Part shown: positions 1 to 8,104 of the stretch, piece after piece | How the letters are laid out: each line of letters starts with the position of its first letter | Position numbering within the stretch: the stretch's first letter is position 1 | From: Actinophytocola algeriensis | Lineage (GTDB): Bacteria; Actinomycetota; Actinomycetes; Mycobacteriales; Pseudonocardiaceae | Length of the DNA: 64,000 bases | Direction of reading: 5' to 3' | NCBI RefSeq assembly: GCF_014203735.1 | Contig: NZ_JACHJQ010000010.1 | Coordinates: forward strand, 1 to 64,000 | Position numbers and translations under genes: made by a program | Notes under the pieces: generated by a model | What the model was told of the DNA's origin: nothing | What the model saw: only the letters and a program-made list of their open reading frames with translations | Database searches by the model: none

Positions 1-1
1 T

Positions 2-73
2 ACCCGGTTCGACAAACTCGCCGTCCGCTACGAAGCCACCGTCCACATCGCCGCCATCAACGAATGGCTATGA
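2..73 (+). mobile_element. IS5-like transposase, C-terminal end (cut by window edge)
   Basis: The first 72 bases read in frame as the last 23 residues of an IS5-type DDE transposase, including RFDKLAVRYEATVHIAAIN followed by EWL and TGA. This ending is typical of IS5-family transposases from actinomycetes. The rest lies outside the window, so it cannot be decided whether the element is intact. No terminal inverted repeat could be defined just after the stop. Confidence 0.75.
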
Positions 74-489
74 CCGACTTCGATACAGGCCCTAGCGCTC
101 CCACCGTTCAACGGATTCAGCGAGCCATCACCCACATCAGCGAACCTGAACCCCATTTCTCTGGCACACTTGACCACACAACACAGACACCTGCTAACCT
201 GGGATTCATGGAAATCACCGGGAAAACCGGGAATCTCCTAGGAATCAGTGTTTCAGTCTCGGACACTCCTTCACCCCACGGAATTCTTCACTCCGTCGGC
301 GCGCCCACGTAAATCAGGTCCGGTTCTTTCACCAGCCTATCTGAAGTCGGGCATGGCGGAGCTTCACTAGGTGAAGCACCCCGATACGCGGTGTCATCAC
401 TCGTCGTCCAGTCCAAAGCCAACGCTGTCTGGCCTTGAGGACCTGACCCAGAAGTGATCCCCCTCGGAGCTTCTTGCCAGAGGTCCTGC
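74..489. other. No supportable gene
   Basis: This 416-base stretch follows the transposase end. Open frames here (one on + from about 64, one on - down to about 288) have no recognisable motif or ribosome-binding site and a mixed codon pattern. It is probably the non-coding flank of the insertion plus decayed sequence. Confidence 0.5.
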
Positions 490-1396
490 CCCTGATGTGT
501 GCATACGATCTGTAGCCGTCGATGACGGAGGACCTCTACCGGATCCGGCGCGGGTTCACTCGGGACCGGGCCAGCCCCGATGTCCTCGCTGCCGCCGAGC
601 AAGCCGGGCAGGACCTCGAGGAGGCGGTCTTCGCGCACGTACACGTTGCGTGGCGCGTCCGCCGAGCGAGGTGCTGCTGCGCTGTTGTACCCGTGTCGAC
701 AGCGGTACCCGGCTCGGCCGTGCACCCAGGCTGCTCGATCTCCATGTTCAGTGCAGCTCCCAGATCGCCTTCACCTTCGGGTCGGACTCGTTCTCCATGA
801 ACGAGTGGTACAGGTAGACCTCGTTGTACTCGTGCAGCACCAGCCGTTCCCACCAGGTCTCTCCCGGGTCGACGAGTGACTCGTAGTGGGTGACGTGCTC
901 CTCATCGATCATCGCGATCTCCTGGTAGAGCTGCCGCGCGATCGGTTCCATGTACTGCGGGCCGACGTTCATGTAGAAGTTCATGGTCTGCTGCTCGGCC
1001 GACATCACCGTCAACGCGTGCATCTTCGACAACGGCACCGCGCTGGTGCGGTCGTAGGGATCACGGACGTTGTCGTCCACCGCCACCTGCTCGTAGAAGA
1101 TGTTGGTCTCCAGCGGAGACGACTGACCCGGCAACAGCCAGTTCGCGGCCTTCTGCTGCTGCGCCTCGACGTAACGGACCTCCGCCAGCTTCCGGGTCAC
1201 GTCCTGATCCCGGCACACCCTGGCAAAGTTGTGGCTGAACATGATCGACTCAACCTCGATGCCGTTCATCGTGATGATCCGGCACAAGGTGTACGGGTCG
1301 CTGAGGTCCGGGTCGACGGGAAGCGTCCAGCTCCGGCCCACTCCGAATCTGCTGGTCGAGAGGAATGCCCTGCTGCTCAAGCGGATTGAAAGTCAT
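490..1396 (-). pseudogene. Ferritin-like domain protein, frameshifted remnant
   Basis: Reading leftward from ATG at 1396, the frame starts MTFNPLEQQGIPLDQQIRS and then loses register near 1318-1325. Homology resumes in the next frame with PVDPDLSDPYTL and CRIITMNGIEVESIMFSH, and runs through a helical E/H-rich segment (IAMIDEEHVTHYE) to a TGA at 748. In yet another frame the family-like text continues (LNMEIEQ), and then fragments run to about 490. Intact relatives begin with the same MTFNPL motif and carry a ferritin-like four-helix fold. At least two single-base shifts break this copy. If the first shift were a sequencing error, a start at 1380 (non-ATG) would still lack the native N terminus. 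The role in iron or oxidative stress is inferred from the fold only. Confidence 0.65.
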
Positions 1397-1546
1397 GGCC
1401 TTGTCCTCTGAGCGCTCGTGTGTACCCCGGCTCGAGCGGTCTACCCACCAACAGCCCGGATGACCGCCGCCGCCCCGCGTTGATGCAGCTGGCATCTCCG
1501 CAGCACGAGGGGTGATTCAGCCGGGTTCCGACGGGTACCTGCAGTC

Positions 1547-1750
1547 ATGGCCGACGTGAACTTCCTCCTCCGAATCCGCGACACCTACCGCCACATCGAC
1601 CGCAGCCTCGACGCGCGGGACCGGAGGGAATTCGTCCTCGCATGCCAAGAGCTGCGAGATCTGCTGACTCGCCTGCGGGAGGTCATTGACACCGTGTCGC
1701 TCTCCGACCTCGCGGCGGTGGAGCGGCACGCCTCCGCTATGGGTTCTTGA
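1547..1750 (+). CDS. Small conserved-type hypothetical protein (67 aa)
   Basis: A short protein with strong GC bias at third codon positions. It is predicted to be mostly helical and charged (RIRDTYRHIDRSLDARDRR), with no signal peptide or membrane segment. It lies between the ferritin-like pseudogene and the stress-protein gene on the opposite strand. I do not recognise a family with certainty. The start at ATG 1547 is chosen because the N terminus MADVNFLLRIRD opens a regular amphipathic helix. Function unknown. Confidence 0.5.
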   Translation: MADVNFLLRIRDTYRHIDRSLDARDRREFVLACQELRDLLTRLREVIDTVSLSDLAAVERHASAMGS

Positions 1751-1782
1751 CAGCGTGCCGACTGTTCGGCCTCGCGGCTTCC

Positions 1783-2295
1783 TTACTCGCCGACGTGACC
1801 AGGCAGGAGACGCTTGTGATCGGTCATTGCCTGGTAGCGGGCGGCCTGCGTGGCGTGGGTGGCGTCGACGTACACGTCGTAGCGTTCGGCCTCCAGTGAG
1901 GTGACGCTGGCGAAGTCCCGTTGGCCGCGGGTGGCCCAGTGCGCGAGGAAGCCGAACACGGCACCCCACACCGCGCCGGTCAGCAGTCCGATGACGAGCA
2001 GCCACAGCCAGGCCGGTCCGAGGGCGAAGAACCCGAGGAGCAGCCCGACCAGCAGCCCGAACCAAGCGCCGCTGGCCGCTCCGGCGAGTGCCGCCTTCAG
2101 ACGGGTCATCCGTCCGGTGACCTGCTCGACCATCCGCACCCCGTCGCCGATGATGCGCACGTGCTCCACGGGGAATCCGTCGTCGGACATCCTGTCCACG
2201 AGCCGTTGTGCGCTCGCGTAGTCGGGGAATGCCGCGATCAGTTGCTGGGCGACGCCGCCGGCGCGCATCCCCGGGGTCAATCCCTGTTCGGTCAT
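1783..2295 (-). CDS. General stress protein 17M-like membrane protein
   Basis: A 170-residue protein with the layout of the general-stress-protein-17M-like (YflT-type) family. Residues about 15-60 form an alpha/beta domain (LIAAFPDYASAQRLVDRM, then VRIIGDGV). Residues about 65-120 are a glycine-rich pair of membrane helices (glycine-zipper-like AALAGAASGAWFGLLVG). A C-terminal segment carries the SLEAERYDVYVDA strand. Members are usually induced by general stress and sit in the cytoplasmic membrane; their biochemical role is not known. It is divergent from the DUF2231 gene, and the shared intergenic region holds an inverted repeat and a sigma-B/F-like promoter. Confidence 0.8.
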   Translation of the reverse strand: MTEQGLTPGMRAGGVAQQLIAAFPDYASAQRLVDRMSDDGFPVEHVRIIGDGVRMVEQVTGRMTRLKAALAGAASGAWFGLLVGLLLGFFALGPAWLWLLVIGLLTGAVWGAVFGFLAHWATRGQRDFASVTSLEAERYDVYVDATHATQAARYQAMTDHKRLLPGHVGE

Positions 2296-2338
2296 CGTCG
2301 TCCTCCTTGAGCGGCTTTCGGCCCGGATAGCCGTTCCG

Positions 2339-2363
2339 TCACCCGATAACCGCCATCGGGTGA
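2339..2363. promoter_or_regulatory. Inverted repeat between divergent stress genes
   Basis: Perfect 9-base arms TCACCCGAT and ATCGGGTGA are separated by 7 bases. The repeat lies between the start of the leftward stress-protein gene and the rightward DUF2231 gene. The position suits an operator for a dimeric regulator; the regulator is not known. Confidence 0.4.
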
Positions 2364-2390
2364 TGTCCGAGCCGGGGCCTCGTTAACGGC

Positions 2391-2414
2391 GGTGAACCGG
2401 CCCAGATCGGGTAA
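2391..2414 (+). promoter_or_regulatory. Possible sigma-B/F-like promoter for the DUF2231 gene
   Basis: GGTG, a 14-base spacer and GGGTAA lie 8 bases before the start codon of the DUF2231 gene. The -10 element fits the GGGTA pattern of actinomycete stress sigma factors; the -35 is only a partial match to GTTT. The short distance to the start codon implies a very short leader. Confidence 0.35.
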
Positions 2415-2422
2415 CCGGCCGC

Positions 2423-3007
2423 ATGGACGTGCACAACCTGCTACGACGGTTCGAGGACCTGCGCCAGGTGGACGGCGTCGCCGCCACGATCGCCGGCGCC
2501 GTGCGCAAGGCGCTCCGGAAGACCGGTGCGAACGCCGCCCTCCGTGGCAAGTGGCTCGGGCACCCGTTGCACCCGCTGATGGTGACCGTGCCCATCGGGG
2601 CCTTCGTGGGCACCGCGGTACTCGACATGTCTCCCGGGAACCGGGACGCGGCGAGGAAACTGACCGGTCTCGGGCTTGCCGCGGTCGCGCCGACCGCGCT
2701 CCTCGGACTGGCCGACTACGTCGACCTCGACGAGCGGCAGCGCCGCGTCGGCATCGCCCACGCGACGTTGAACACCATGGCTGCGGCCCTGTTCACCGGC
2801 TCCTACCTCAGCCGCGCGCGGGGTGCCCACACCCGCGGCACGGTGCTGAGCGCGCTCGGCCTCACCGTGCTGAGTGCCGGCGGCGCACTGGGCGGGCACC
2901 TGTCCTACGCGCAGGGCGCCGGGGTGTTCCGGTGGCAGAAACCCGACCCCGTGCAGCAGAACCTGACGACACCACGACCGGCCGCCGCCGATCCGGTCAG
3001 GTCGTGA
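2423..3007 (+). CDS. DUF2231 domain membrane protein
   Basis: A 194-residue protein with the DUF2231 signature LGHPLHPLMVTVPIGAF at about residues 51-67, followed by four hydrophobic helices (about 57-75, 83-103, 115-130 and 140-160). The conserved histidines of the HPLHP motif are present; in the family they are suspected to bind haem or metal, but this is unproven. The first 45 residues are a soluble amphipathic lead-in. The gene points into the 3' end of the P450 gene, and the two stop codons overlap by a few bases. Confidence 0.8.
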   Translation: MDVHNLLRRFEDLRQVDGVAATIAGAVRKALRKTGANAALRGKWLGHPLHPLMVTVPIGAFVGTAVLDMSPGNRDAARKLTGLGLAAVAPTALLGLADYVDLDERQRRVGIAHATLNTMAAALFTGSYLSRARGAHTRGTVLSALGLTVLSAGGALGGHLSYAQGAGVFRWQKPDPVQQNLTTPRPAAADPVRS

Positions 3008-4220
3008 GGACGAACCCGCTCGCGGGGCGGGCGGGGATCCGGCGCAGCGCGATGGCCAGATCCTGGTCGGGCACCTCGTAGTCCAGGCGGGCCAGCCGCA
3101 CCGCGAGCGTCCGCAGCATCGCCACCACCGCGGGCTCACCCGGGCAGCGGTGGTTCGTGTACGGGTCGCCTGCGCCCTGCGGCACCAGCTCGAACGGCCC
3201 GATGTCGCGGCCGAGGAAGCGTTCGGGGCGGAACGTGTACGGGTCGCCCCACAGGTCCTCGTCGTGGTTGTGGCCCCACAGGTCGAGCAGCACCATCGCG
3301 TGCTTGGGGATCCGCTCGCCGCGCCAGTCGAGGTCGCGCACCGCACGCCCGCCGATGAACGGCGCGAACGGGTAGAACCGCCGGAGCTCGTGCGCGAACG
3401 CCTCGGCATAGGCGGGATCGCCGGAACGCAGCCGCTGCCGGTGCTGGGGCCACGTGTGCAGGGCGTGCCCGGCGTAGGCGACGAACCAGCAGGTCGCCAC
3501 TGCGGGGCGGATGATGTTGAGCAGTTCGACCGCCGCCAGCCGGGGCGTCAGCTCCGGCCCGTCGATCTCCCGGTGCCTGCTGACCGCGTCGAGCGCCGTG
3601 CCGCTCGTGGGGACGATCGCGCCCGCACGCACGCTGGTCACCAGCTGTCCGAGCCACGCCTCCCGCCTGCCCCGTGCGGCGCGGGCCCGCCAGTGCCGGG
3701 GTCCGGGCGTGGCGAAGCCGTCGACCATCGCCACGAGATCCGCCGCCACCCGTGGGACGTCCGCGTCGGGCAGGGGCACGCCCGCCCACCGGCACATGCC
3801 CCGGGTGATGATCCGCGCCGCCTCGTCGAACAGCACGACCGGCTCGCCGGGCCGCCACGAGGACACCGCGTCGTCCCACGCGGCAGCGGCGTGCCCGGCC
3901 ACCTCCTCGGCCGCCGGGGTCACGGTCTTGAGGAAGACGTCCTTGCGGCAGCGGTGCGCCTCGCCGTCGAGCGTGTGCACCGCATGCCTGCCGAACAGGG
4001 TGTTCTGCACCGGCCAGGGGATCGCGGTGTGCCGCCGCACGTGGTCCTGGTCGTAGAAGAACCGGGCCGCGTCCGGACCGCACAGCCCCACCGCACGCTG
4101 GCCCAGCACCCGGGTGTGCGCCACCCCGGACGCGGACCGCGCCCTGCGGGCGGGCAGCCAGGCGTAGCCCTCGAGCAACACGGACAACGAACTGTCGACA
4201 ACACCGCGCGGGCCTCTCAT
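2997..4220 (-). CDS. CYP152-type cytochrome P450 (fatty-acid peroxygenase)
   Basis: A 407-residue P450 that matches the CYP152 peroxygenase family (P450-BSbeta, P450-SPalpha) rather than ordinary monooxygenases. It has IIRPAVATCWFVAYAG, where the Arg-Pro pair replaces the usual acid-alcohol pair of helix I, GGRAVRDLDWRGERIPK, DLWGHNHDEDLWGDP, and a haem loop near PQGAGDPYTNHRCPGE with Cys as thiolate ligand. CYP152 enzymes use hydrogen peroxide to hydroxylate or decarboxylate fatty acids without redox partners. The ATG at 4220 is chosen because MRGPRGVVDSSLSVLLEGY aligns with the normal N terminus; the frame stays open upstream to 4349 but would collide with the DUF3040 gene. No strong Shine-Dalgarno was seen. 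Confidence 0.85.
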   Translation of the reverse strand: MRGPRGVVDSSLSVLLEGYAWLPARRARSASGVAHTRVLGQRAVGLCGPDAARFFYDQDHVRRHTAIPWPVQNTLFGRHAVHTLDGEAHRCRKDVFLKTVTPAAEEVAGHAAAAWDDAVSSWRPGEPVVLFDEAARIITRGMCRWAGVPLPDADVPRVAADLVAMVDGFATPGPRHWRARAARGRREAWLGQLVTSVRAGAIVPTSGTALDAVSRHREIDGPELTPRLAAVELLNIIRPAVATCWFVAYAGHALHTWPQHRQRLRSGDPAYAEAFAHELRRFYPFAPFIGGRAVRDLDWRGERIPKHAMVLLDLWGHNHDEDLWGDPYTFRPERFLGRDIGPFELVPQGAGDPYTNHRCPGEPAVVAMLRTLAVRLARLDYEVPDQDLAIALRRIPARPASGFVLTT

Positions 4221-4284
4221 CCGCACGGTGTGCCCGGCCTTGACATCGTCAAACACGGCCCCCAGCAGGCGAGGCCCCGACCCG

Positions 4285-4587
4285 TTACCGATGCTTTCCT
4301 CTGGTGCTGACGTGGCTGGTGAGGACTCCGACCGCGATGAGGACAGCACCGAGAACGAACAGCATGTTGCCGGTCAGGGCCCCGGCGGACAGCAGCACGA
4401 CCGCCAGCGCGGCGAGAACCGACCGGATCAGGCGCCCGTGGCGCACTCGGTCGGGACAGCGCGAACCGAACCACCGCGGGTCGGTGGCCGCGAGCCCGCG
4501 CAGGACCCTGCGAAACTCGCGCCGTTCCCCGGCCTCGAGCGTGGCCGCTTCGTGCTGGTGAACACGGTCGAACCGGTTTCGGGTCAT
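4285..4587 (-). CDS. DUF3040 family membrane protein
   Basis: A 100-residue protein with the DUF3040 plan: an N-terminal cytosolic helix (EAATLEAGERREFRRVLRGL), then two adjacent transmembrane helices (about residues 51-67 and 70-86), and a basic tail. The ATG at 4587 is preferred. A GTG at 4620 overlapping the stop of the ctaD remnant (GTGA) is an alternative that adds 11 residues, and would imply old translational coupling. Function unknown; such proteins often sit near stress genes in actinomycetes. Confidence 0.7.
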   Translation of the reverse strand: MTRNRFDRVHQHEAATLEAGERREFRRVLRGLAATDPRWFGSRCPDRVRHGRLIRSVLAALAVVLLSAGALTGNMLFVLGAVLIAVGVLTSHVSTRGKHR

Positions 4588-4616
4588 GTGCCGAGCCGTC
4601 TCTCCGGGTGGGAACG

Positions 4617-5020
4617 TCACTTGCCTCGCGGGTCGGTGTTGTCGTCCTGGTCGTCCGGTTGTGTCGCGGCGGCACCGACTTCGGACGGCGCGGGCAGGCG
4701 GCCGCCTTCTCCCTTGGGATGCCCTTGGGATTCCTCACGGAAGCGTTCGACCATGTCCGGGTAGTGGAGCTCGAACGCGGGCCGCTCGGAGCGGATCTTC
4801 GGCAGTTCGGTGAAGTTGTGACGCGGGGGCGGGCAGGAGGTCGCCCATTCGAGTGAGTTCCCGAAGCCCCACGGGTCGTCGACGTCCGCTCGTTCGCCGA
4901 AGCGGTAGCTGCGGAACACGTTCCACAGGAACGGCAGCACCGACGCGCCGAGGATGAACGAACCCACGGTCGAGACGGCGTGCAGGGTGGTGAACTGGTC
5001 GGTGGCCAGGTAGTCGGCGT
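4617..5020 (-). pseudogene. ctaD: Cytochrome c oxidase subunit I, C-terminal remnant
   Basis: From about 5020 leftward the frame reads [19 protein letters not shown], then a transmembrane helix ([17 protein letters not shown]), then the typical CtaD tail with [36 protein letters not shown] and a charged end. This is the last 130 or so residues of haem-copper oxidase subunit I. The catalytic core with haem and CuB ligands is missing. Upstream of 5020 the homology ends abruptly and meets the ctaG remnant on the other strand, so this copy cannot make a working oxidase. Confidence 0.8.
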
Positions 5021-5021
5021 C

Positions 5022-5357
5022 GCCGGCCACATGTTCACCTGGTCGATCGCCGGTCCCGACTCCGCGCCGCGCCGCCCCGGCATGCCTACCCGCGTCGTGG
5101 CGCTCGTATTGGCCGTCGCCGCTCATTCCGTGCTGGCCAAGGTCCTCTACGCACGTGCGCCCGAGGGACCTGACGGCGAGGCGGTCCGCGAGGCCGCCCA
5201 GCTGATGTACTACGGCGGGGACCTCGCGGAACTCGCACTCGCTGCCGCTCTCTTCGCCATCTGGTACCGGCGCCGGGCTCACGCGCCGTGGACGACGCGG
5301 TTGCGCGAACCAGTCAGCTCACGTACGGGCTCCGCGTGCGGTGGTACCACGGCGTAG
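5022..5357 (+). pseudogene. CtaG-type cytochrome oxidase assembly protein, C-terminal remnant
   Basis: The rightward frame reads [17 protein letters not shown], then a hydrophobic helix ([20 protein letters not shown]), then [20 protein letters not shown] and a basic tail ending at 5357. This is the C-terminal third of caa3_CtaG-type membrane proteins. All N-terminal helices are missing. It begins within a few bases of the point where the ctaD remnant stops, which fits a single deletion that removed the 5' halves of two divergent genes. Confidence 0.72.
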
Positions 5358-5771
5358 TGCGAGGCCAAGACCGACCATGCCGATGCCGAGGAGCAGGTGC
5401 AACCAGTTGTCGGCGGTGTTGAGCGGCACGAAGTTCGCCGCGCTGTCGTGGTCGATCACCAGGCCGTACAGCCACAGCACCAGGTACACCGCGCCGCCGC
5501 CGATCAGGAACGGGATCGCGCCGGACACCGTCCTCGCCATCGCGAAGCCGACGATGCCGAACAACAGGTGCACGATGTTGTGCAGGATCGACACATGGAA
5601 CACACCGAGCAGCATCGCCGTCGACTCGTGTCCCGCGAACGTCATCCCGTCGTAATCCGTCGTCACACCGGGCACAAAACCCGCGATGCCGACCAGCAGA
5701 AACACCGCGGCGACCACCATGGCCGCCGTCCGCGCCGGATGGGTGTTCGTCGAAGCACGTGAAGTGGTCAT
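5319..5771 (-). CDS. DUF4383 family membrane protein
   Basis: A 150-residue protein with four predicted membrane helices and the DUF4383 landmarks LLGVFHVSILHNIVHLLFG and NTADNWLHLLLG, where repeated N-x-x-H pairs sit at helix ends. A good ribosome-binding site (AAGGAG, 7 bases before ATG 5771) supports the start. The role is unknown; the family is common in actinomycete stress islands. Its 3' end overlaps the ctaG remnant on the opposite strand by 39 bases. Confidence 0.8.
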   Translation of the reverse strand: MTTSRASTNTHPARTAAMVVAAVFLLVGIAGFVPGVTTDYDGMTFAGHESTAMLLGVFHVSILHNIVHLLFGIVGFAMARTVSGAIPFLIGGGAVYLVLWLYGLVIDHDSAANFVPLNTADNWLHLLLGIGMVGLGLALRRGTTARGART

Positions 5772-5823
5772 GACGATCTCCTTTTGCGGGAACGAAGCTG
5801 TCGGCTACCCGCCCGGTGTCCGG

Positions 5824-6372
5824 CTATTCCCCGTTGCCGGCGGGCGTCGGCGCCATGGCCCGCGGCAGCGGTCCCACGTCCGCGTGACGACCGGGACGCA
5901 CCGCCGCGTGCCGCTGTCCCGGCCCAGGACCGCTCCGCGCCGCCAGCGCGTCAGCGACCACCCCGGTGACGACGGCGTACACCGCCTTGTGCACCAGATC
6001 CACCACCAGCTCCTGCCGGGGCCACGTCGGCGGCGGAGCACCCACCCCGGTGGCGTTCTCGAGGATCTGGTCGTTCGTCAGCCGCACGACGGCGAACTTC
6101 GCCGAGGACCACGGCCCGCGCAGGCCGGCGTGCGCCATCACCGACCGCAGCACGCCCAGCGCGATGCCCTGACCGAAGTGCATCACCCAGTTCACCGGCA
6201 CCGGCTGCCGCCTCGGCCGCTCCCGCATCCCGGCCAGTCGCTCCAGCACTCGCGCGGGAACGTGCGAGTCCGGGCGCCCGGTCAGGCGCTGCTCCAGCTT
6301 CTCCCCCGCCGTCATCACCAGCACCCCGGCTCCGCCGGCGACCAGGCCCTCCCACAACGCTCGCTTCATCAT
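5824..6372 (-). CDS. Hypothetical membrane-associated protein
   Basis: A 182-residue protein beginning MMKRALWEGLVAGGAGVLVM, a single likely membrane or re-entrant helix, followed by a soluble region with VNWVMHFGQGIALGVLRSVM and a second hydrophobic stretch near VVDLVHKAVYAVVTGVVAD. The C-terminal 30 residues are rich in G, P and R. I do not recognise a named family. Two adjacent ATGs (6372 and 6369) are possible starts. It lies between DUF4383 and DUF2267 genes on the same strand, so it probably belongs to the same stress-type group. Confidence 0.6.
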   Translation of the reverse strand: MMKRALWEGLVAGGAGVLVMTAGEKLEQRLTGRPDSHVPARVLERLAGMRERPRRQPVPVNWVMHFGQGIALGVLRSVMAHAGLRGPWSSAKFAVVRLTNDQILENATGVGAPPPTWPRQELVVDLVHKAVYAVVTGVVADALAARSGPGPGQRHAAVRPGRHADVGPLPRAMAPTPAGNGE

Positions 6373-6439
6373 GCTCGGCCGTGTACCCCTCACCCTGTGC
6401 TCTACCCACGCGGCCCTGACACACCCCGCGTCGTCCCGC

Positions 6440-6793
6440 TCACGTCAGGAGCGTCTCGCGGAGGTCGGACGGCAGGTCGAGGAGTCCCGGCTCCGCCTCG
6501 TCGATCGCCGCCAGGACCGAGCGGATCAGGTGCCGTGCGCGGTCCGGGGCCGTGTCCAGCTGTCCTGCCACGTCGCGGATGACATCGTCGCCGTCCGGGG
6601 ACTCCACCTCGCCGAGCGTGGTGGCCGCGTACCGCGCGGCGTCAGGGAACACCGTCGCGAGCCGCTCGCGGGCCTCGTTGAGCAGGTGCCGAGCGACTTC
6701 ACCGATCACCACCGAGATCGCCTCCCGAGCGGTACCGGCGTCCACATCGGCGCGCCGGCTCACGGCTGTCACGAGATCGCCGTGGTCGATCAT
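6440..6793 (-). CDS. DUF2267 domain protein
   Basis: A 117-residue soluble, acidic, helical protein. Two similar halves (residues about 1-60 and 61-117) have the DUF2267 pattern of paired helices, for example TAREAISVVIGEVARHL and RARHLIRSVLAAIDEAEPG. The start ATG (6793) overlaps the stop of the upstream cupin gene in an ATGA arrangement, so the two genes are almost certainly translated from one mRNA. The molecular role of DUF2267 proteins is unknown. Confidence 0.75.
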   Translation of the reverse strand: MIDHGDLVTAVSRRADVDAGTAREAISVVIGEVARHLLNEARERLATVFPDAARYAATTLGEVESPDGDDVIRDVAGQLDTAPDRARHLIRSVLAAIDEAEPGLLDLPSDLRETLLT

Positions 6794-7332
6794 GGCCGGT
6801 CCCCAGCAGTGGTCGGCGTGCCCTGCCGTCCGTGTGGCTTGAGCTGCTCGTCGGCCGGTGACGGGTGCCGGTGCAGCAAGCCGTCGTCGCACTCGGCGTA
6901 CTGCCCGGTGTCGGTCAGCGGCGGTGAATAGGCGTGCACGGTGCGGGTAGGACCCGCGCCGGGTTCCGGACGCATGCGGTGGATGAACGTGGGATCGAAC
7001 CGGAACGTCTTCCCCGCCGGTACCGCGGTGCCGACCGGGCGGTGCCCGAGCCGGAGATGCTCGTGGCGGATCGTGCCGCGAACCACGTACACGCCGCCAC
7101 TGGACCGGGCGTGGTCGTGGTAGCCGGTGTCGTGCTCGTCGGCCATCCACGAGATCGCCCACACTCCCAGGTGCTCGTTGGTGAACACGTCCACATAGGT
7201 GCGCTCCGCGGTGGTCTTCCGCAGCTCGTCCTCCCACAATGACGGGTCCTCACCCACCGCTCTGGCGATCTTCTCGAGCTCGTCGGGAGACAGCTCACGG
7301 TCCGGGGGCTCGAAAGGCAGCTGAGGGCTCAT
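6790..7332 (-). CDS. Cysteine dioxygenase-like cupin protein
   Basis: A 180-residue cupin. The metal-binding signature is visible as GYHDHARSSGGVYVVRG (about residues 75-91) with a later histidine in FDPTFIHRM. The preceding stretch (YVDVFTNEHLGVWAISWM) matches cysteine-dioxygenase-type thiol dioxygenases, which oxidise small thiols to sulfinates with Fe(II) and O2. The exact substrate cannot be read from the sequence. A GTTT-N14-GGGTAT promoter ends 10 bases before ATG 7332, giving a nearly leaderless mRNA. It is the first gene of an operon with the DUF2267 gene. Confidence 0.75.
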   Translation of the reverse strand: MSPQLPFEPPDRELSPDELEKIARAVGEDPSLWEDELRKTTAERTYVDVFTNEHLGVWAISWMADEHDTGYHDHARSSGGVYVVRGTIRHEHLRLGHRPVGTAVPAGKTFRFDPTFIHRMRPEPGAGPTRTVHAYSPPLTDTGQYAECDDGLLHRHPSPADEQLKPHGRQGTPTTAGDRP

Positions 7333-7342
7333 GCGAGCGCAG

Positions 7343-7366
7343 ATACCCCAGTTCCCGGGAGAAAAC
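7343..7366 (-). promoter_or_regulatory. Sigma-B/F-like promoter of the cupin-DUF2267 operon
   Basis: On the minus strand, GTTT (7366-7363), 14 bases and GGGTAT (7348-7343) match the stress sigma-factor consensus GTTT-N14-16-GGGTAT. It lies directly upstream of the cupin start codon. Confidence 0.55.
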
Positions 7367-7428
7367 CCCGGTTGTCCCGACACACTTTGTCTGGTTTGAA
7401 CGGGGTTCGTGGAGGTAGCCACACGGCC

Positions 7429-8091
7429 ATGAAGCTGCTGCGACCGCTCGGGGTATACCGCCCGCAAGGCGACACCTGGCTGCTCGCCGACGCACTGCGG
7501 AACGCGGGCATCCCGCCGGGCGGCGACGTCCTCGAGATCTGCTGCGGCACAGGAGCGCTGACGATCGTCGCGGCACGCACACGACCGAAGTCGATGACCG
7601 CGGTGGACGTCTGCCGCCGCGCGACCCTGGCCACGAGGTTCAACACCGCCATCCGCGGCCTTCGTGTGACGGTCGAGCACGCCGACGCGTTCGACCGGGT
7701 ATGGGGCAGGCAGTTCGACCTCGTGCTGGCGAACCCGCCCTACGTGCCCGGCGTGTCAGACCTGCCCACCCGAGGGCGGAGCCGGGCGTGGAACGCGGGT
7801 GCCGACGGCCGCGCGGTGCTCGATCGGCTGTGCGCACACGCGTTCGACCTCCTCGCGCCTGGCGGCAGCCTGCTCACCGTCCACTCCGCACTGTGCGGTA
7901 CGGACACCACGCTCAATCTGTTGCGCGAGACCGGCCTGAAGGCATCGGTGGTGGCCCGCGCCGAGGAACCCTTCGGCCCGGTCATGCGTCGCCGCGCCGA
8001 CCGGCTCCGCGACCTCGGCCTGATCGCACCCGGCCAGCACCACGAGGAACTGGTCGTCATCCGCGCGGACCGACTGCTCGACAACGACTGA
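7429..8091 (+). CDS. HemK2/MTQ2-like N5-glutamine methyltransferase family protein
   Basis: A 220-residue class I SAM-dependent methyltransferase. The SAM loop is LEICCGTGALTIVAA (about residues 33-47) and the catalytic amide-binding motif is LANPPYVPG (about 103-111), the NPPY signature of glutamine or adenine N-methyltransferases. Its size fits the short HemK2/MTQ2 branch, which lacks the N-terminal helical domain of PrmC. A GGAGGT site lies 12 bases before ATG 7429; an upstream start at 7372 is less likely. The substrate in actinomycetes is not established; it may modify a protein or act in secondary metabolism. Confidence 0.75.
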   Translation: MKLLRPLGVYRPQGDTWLLADALRNAGIPPGGDVLEICCGTGALTIVAARTRPKSMTAVDVCRRATLATRFNTAIRGLRVTVEHADAFDRVWGRQFDLVLANPPYVPGVSDLPTRGRSRAWNAGADGRAVLDRLCAHAFDLLAPGGSLLTVHSALCGTDTTLNLLRETGLKASVVARAEEPFGPVMRRRADRLRDLGLIAPGQHHEELVVIRADRLLDND

Positions 8092-8104
8092 TCCGCCGTT
8101 GTCT

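Noticed and set aside
64-312. 82-codon rightward frame after the transposase
   Set aside because: It overlaps the transposase end, has no ribosome-binding site and low coding bias.
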